From Xanthobacteraceae bacterium (lineage in GTDB: Bacteria > Pseudomonadota > Alphaproteobacteria > Rhizobiales > Xanthobacteraceae), in assembly GCA_028290465.1 (NCBI GenBank), contig JAQGJU010000146.1, positions 21,545-85,544 on the forward strand: 64,000 nucleotides of DNA, read 5' to 3'. Made by a program: the position numbers and the translations under genes. The notes under the pieces were generated by a model that saw nothing but the letters and a program-made list of their open reading frames with translations, ran no database searches and had not been told where the DNA came from. Shown here one piece after another: positions 63,106 to 64,000 of this stretch (positions within the stretch are counted from its first letter, which is position 1; the number at the start of each line of letters is the position of its first letter).

Positions 63106-64000
63106 TTATTCGGCGGCGTCGCGGCGCATCTCATGCGCGGCGATAAAGCGTTCGGCTTCGAGCGCGGCCATGCAGCCCTGGCCCGCGGCCGTGACCGCCT
63201 GACGGTAGATGTCGTCGGTGACGTCACCGGCCGCGAATACGCCCGGCACCGATGTGACGGTCGAATAGGGGGCGGTCTTGATGTAGCCGGACGGCTTCAT
63301 CTCGAGCTGGCCGATCACCAGTTCAGTGGCCGGCGAATGGCCGATGGCGATGAAGATGCCGTCGATCGGCATCACGGTCGACGCGCCGGTTTTCACATGG
63401 GTCAGCACGGCTTCCCGGACCTTGAACGGGTCCTCGGAGCCGCGCACGTCCGACAGCGCCGAATCCCACACCACGTCGATTTTCGGATTCTTGAACAGCC
63501 GTTCCTGCAGGATCTTTTCGGCCCGGAAGTGATCGCGCCGGTGCACGACCGTGACCCGGGAGGCGAAATTGGTCAGGAACAGCGCCTCCTCGACGGCGGT
63601 GTTGCCGCCGCCGACCACAATCACATGCTTGCCGCGATAGAAGAAGCCGTCGCAGGTCGCACAGGCCGAGACGCCATAGCCCTTGAACTTCTGTTCGGAC
63701 GGCAGATTGAGCCAGCGCGCCTGGGCGCCGGTGGCCAGGATCAGCGCATCGGCCAAGTAGACATGACCGGAATCGCAGGTCAGCCGGAACGGGCGCTGCG
63801 ACAGGTCGGCCGTGACAACATGGTCGAACACCATCTTGGTGCCCACATGCTCGGCCTGCTTCTGCATCTGCTCCATCAGCCAGGGGCCCTGGATGACGTC
63901 GGCATAGCCGGGATAGTTTTCCACATCGGTCGTGATGGTGAGCTGGCCGCCCGGCTGCATGCCCTGGATCAGCACCGGCTCCAGCATCGCGCGGGCGGCG
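63106..64000 (-). CDS. trxB: Thioredoxin reductase, N-terminus outside window
   Basis: About 298 residues are visible; the frame is open at the right edge and continues upstream as AARAMLEPVLIQG. The redox-active CATC is present (VSACATCDGFFYRGK), followed by the NADPH motif IVVGGGNTAVEEAL and the C-terminal FAD block GVFAAGDVTDDIYRQAV. It reduces thioredoxin with NADPH in the cytoplasm. It is the true enzyme of this type, in contrast to the CxxC-free paralogue encoded at 40216. The lysR gene follows in the same operon. Confidence 0.96.
   Translation of the reverse strand, partial: AARAMLEPVLIQGMQPGGQLTITTDVENYPGYADVIQGPWLMEQMQKQAEHVGTKMVFDHVVTADLSQRPFRLTCDSGHVYLADALILATGAQARWLNLPSEQKFKGYGVSACATCDGFFYRGKHVIVVGGGNTAVEEALFLTNFASRVTVVHRRDHFRAEKILQERLFKNPKIDVVWDSALSDVRGSEDPFKVREAVLTHVKTGASTVMPIDGIFIAIGHSPATELVIGQLEMKPSGYIKTAPYSTVTSVPGVFAAGDVTDDIYRQAVTAAGQGCMAALEAERFIAAHEMRRDAAE

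Overview
The window is GC-rich, tightly packed chromosomal DNA from an alphaproteobacterium, most likely a Hyphomicrobiales member close to Bradyrhizobium, Rhodopseudomonas or Pseudolabrys. The supporting signs are an S. meliloti-type malonate operon (TRAP carrier, malonyl-CoA decarboxylase, MatB), an Irr-type iron box, a phasin promoter overlapping a PhaR-like motif, rhizobial GAGCATGATC intergenic palindromes, and a tRNA-His with no encoded G-1. I see no prophage, IS element, CRISPR array or rRNA. About 50 genes can be supported.

Layout. 1-5011 (minus): a two-partner secretion pair, with an FhaC/ShlB-type outer-membrane transporter followed by a very large GLUG-repeat adhesin cut by the left edge. 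5410-10474: two tandem paralogous hybrid histidine kinases and a single-domain response regulator. 10558-17447: an unassigned carboxylate catabolic region. It has a minus-strand operon (BKACE/DUF849 enzyme, TctC binding protein, tartrate-dehydratase-like enolase-superfamily enzyme) divergent from a TetR regulator, a cyclase-family hydrolase and a ThDP enzyme. 17627-19804: a third hybrid kinase. 19850-27091: a class III CoA-transferase divergent from matPQM-matA-matB for malonate import and use. 27615-29264: an SDR protein and a GMP-synthase-like amidotransferase. 29374-33784: glpD and glpK, each followed by a paralogous response regulator. 33887-36795: putrescine-type ABC transporter potGHI without its binding protein. 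36844-40063: a carbonic anhydrase, a truncated ferredoxin-reductase remnant and a fourth hybrid kinase that looks acquired. 40216-42287: a cNMP-like/thioredoxin-reductase-like fusion paired with a UBP-type zinc finger protein. 42317-49612: small envelope proteins, AsmA, acetoacetyl-CoA synthetase, a hydroxyacid dehydrogenase and small unknowns. 50161-52989: ferric-iron ABC genes fbpA-fbpB under an Irr box. 53204-63064: a DUF1194 protein, a PdhS/DivJ-like kinase with a Pro/Glu linker, two phasins, tRNA-His, a GGDEF-EAL protein and a LysR regulator downstream of trxB, which is cut by the right edge.

How the genes work together. Several modules feed acyl-CoA and storage metabolism: malonate to malonyl-CoA to acetyl-CoA, acetoacetate to acetoacetyl-CoA, phasins for PHB granules, and glycerol use. 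The window is also rich in signalling, with four hybrid kinases, three lone receivers, a cell-cycle-type kinase and a c-di-GMP enzyme.

The most unusual structure is a pair of DUF559 (Vsr-like endonuclease fold) genes at 27173 and 49709. Each lies between converging genes and is bounded by inverted, multi-hairpin repeat arms. The two arm pairs differ in sequence but share one architecture, which suggests a small mobile or REP-like cassette.
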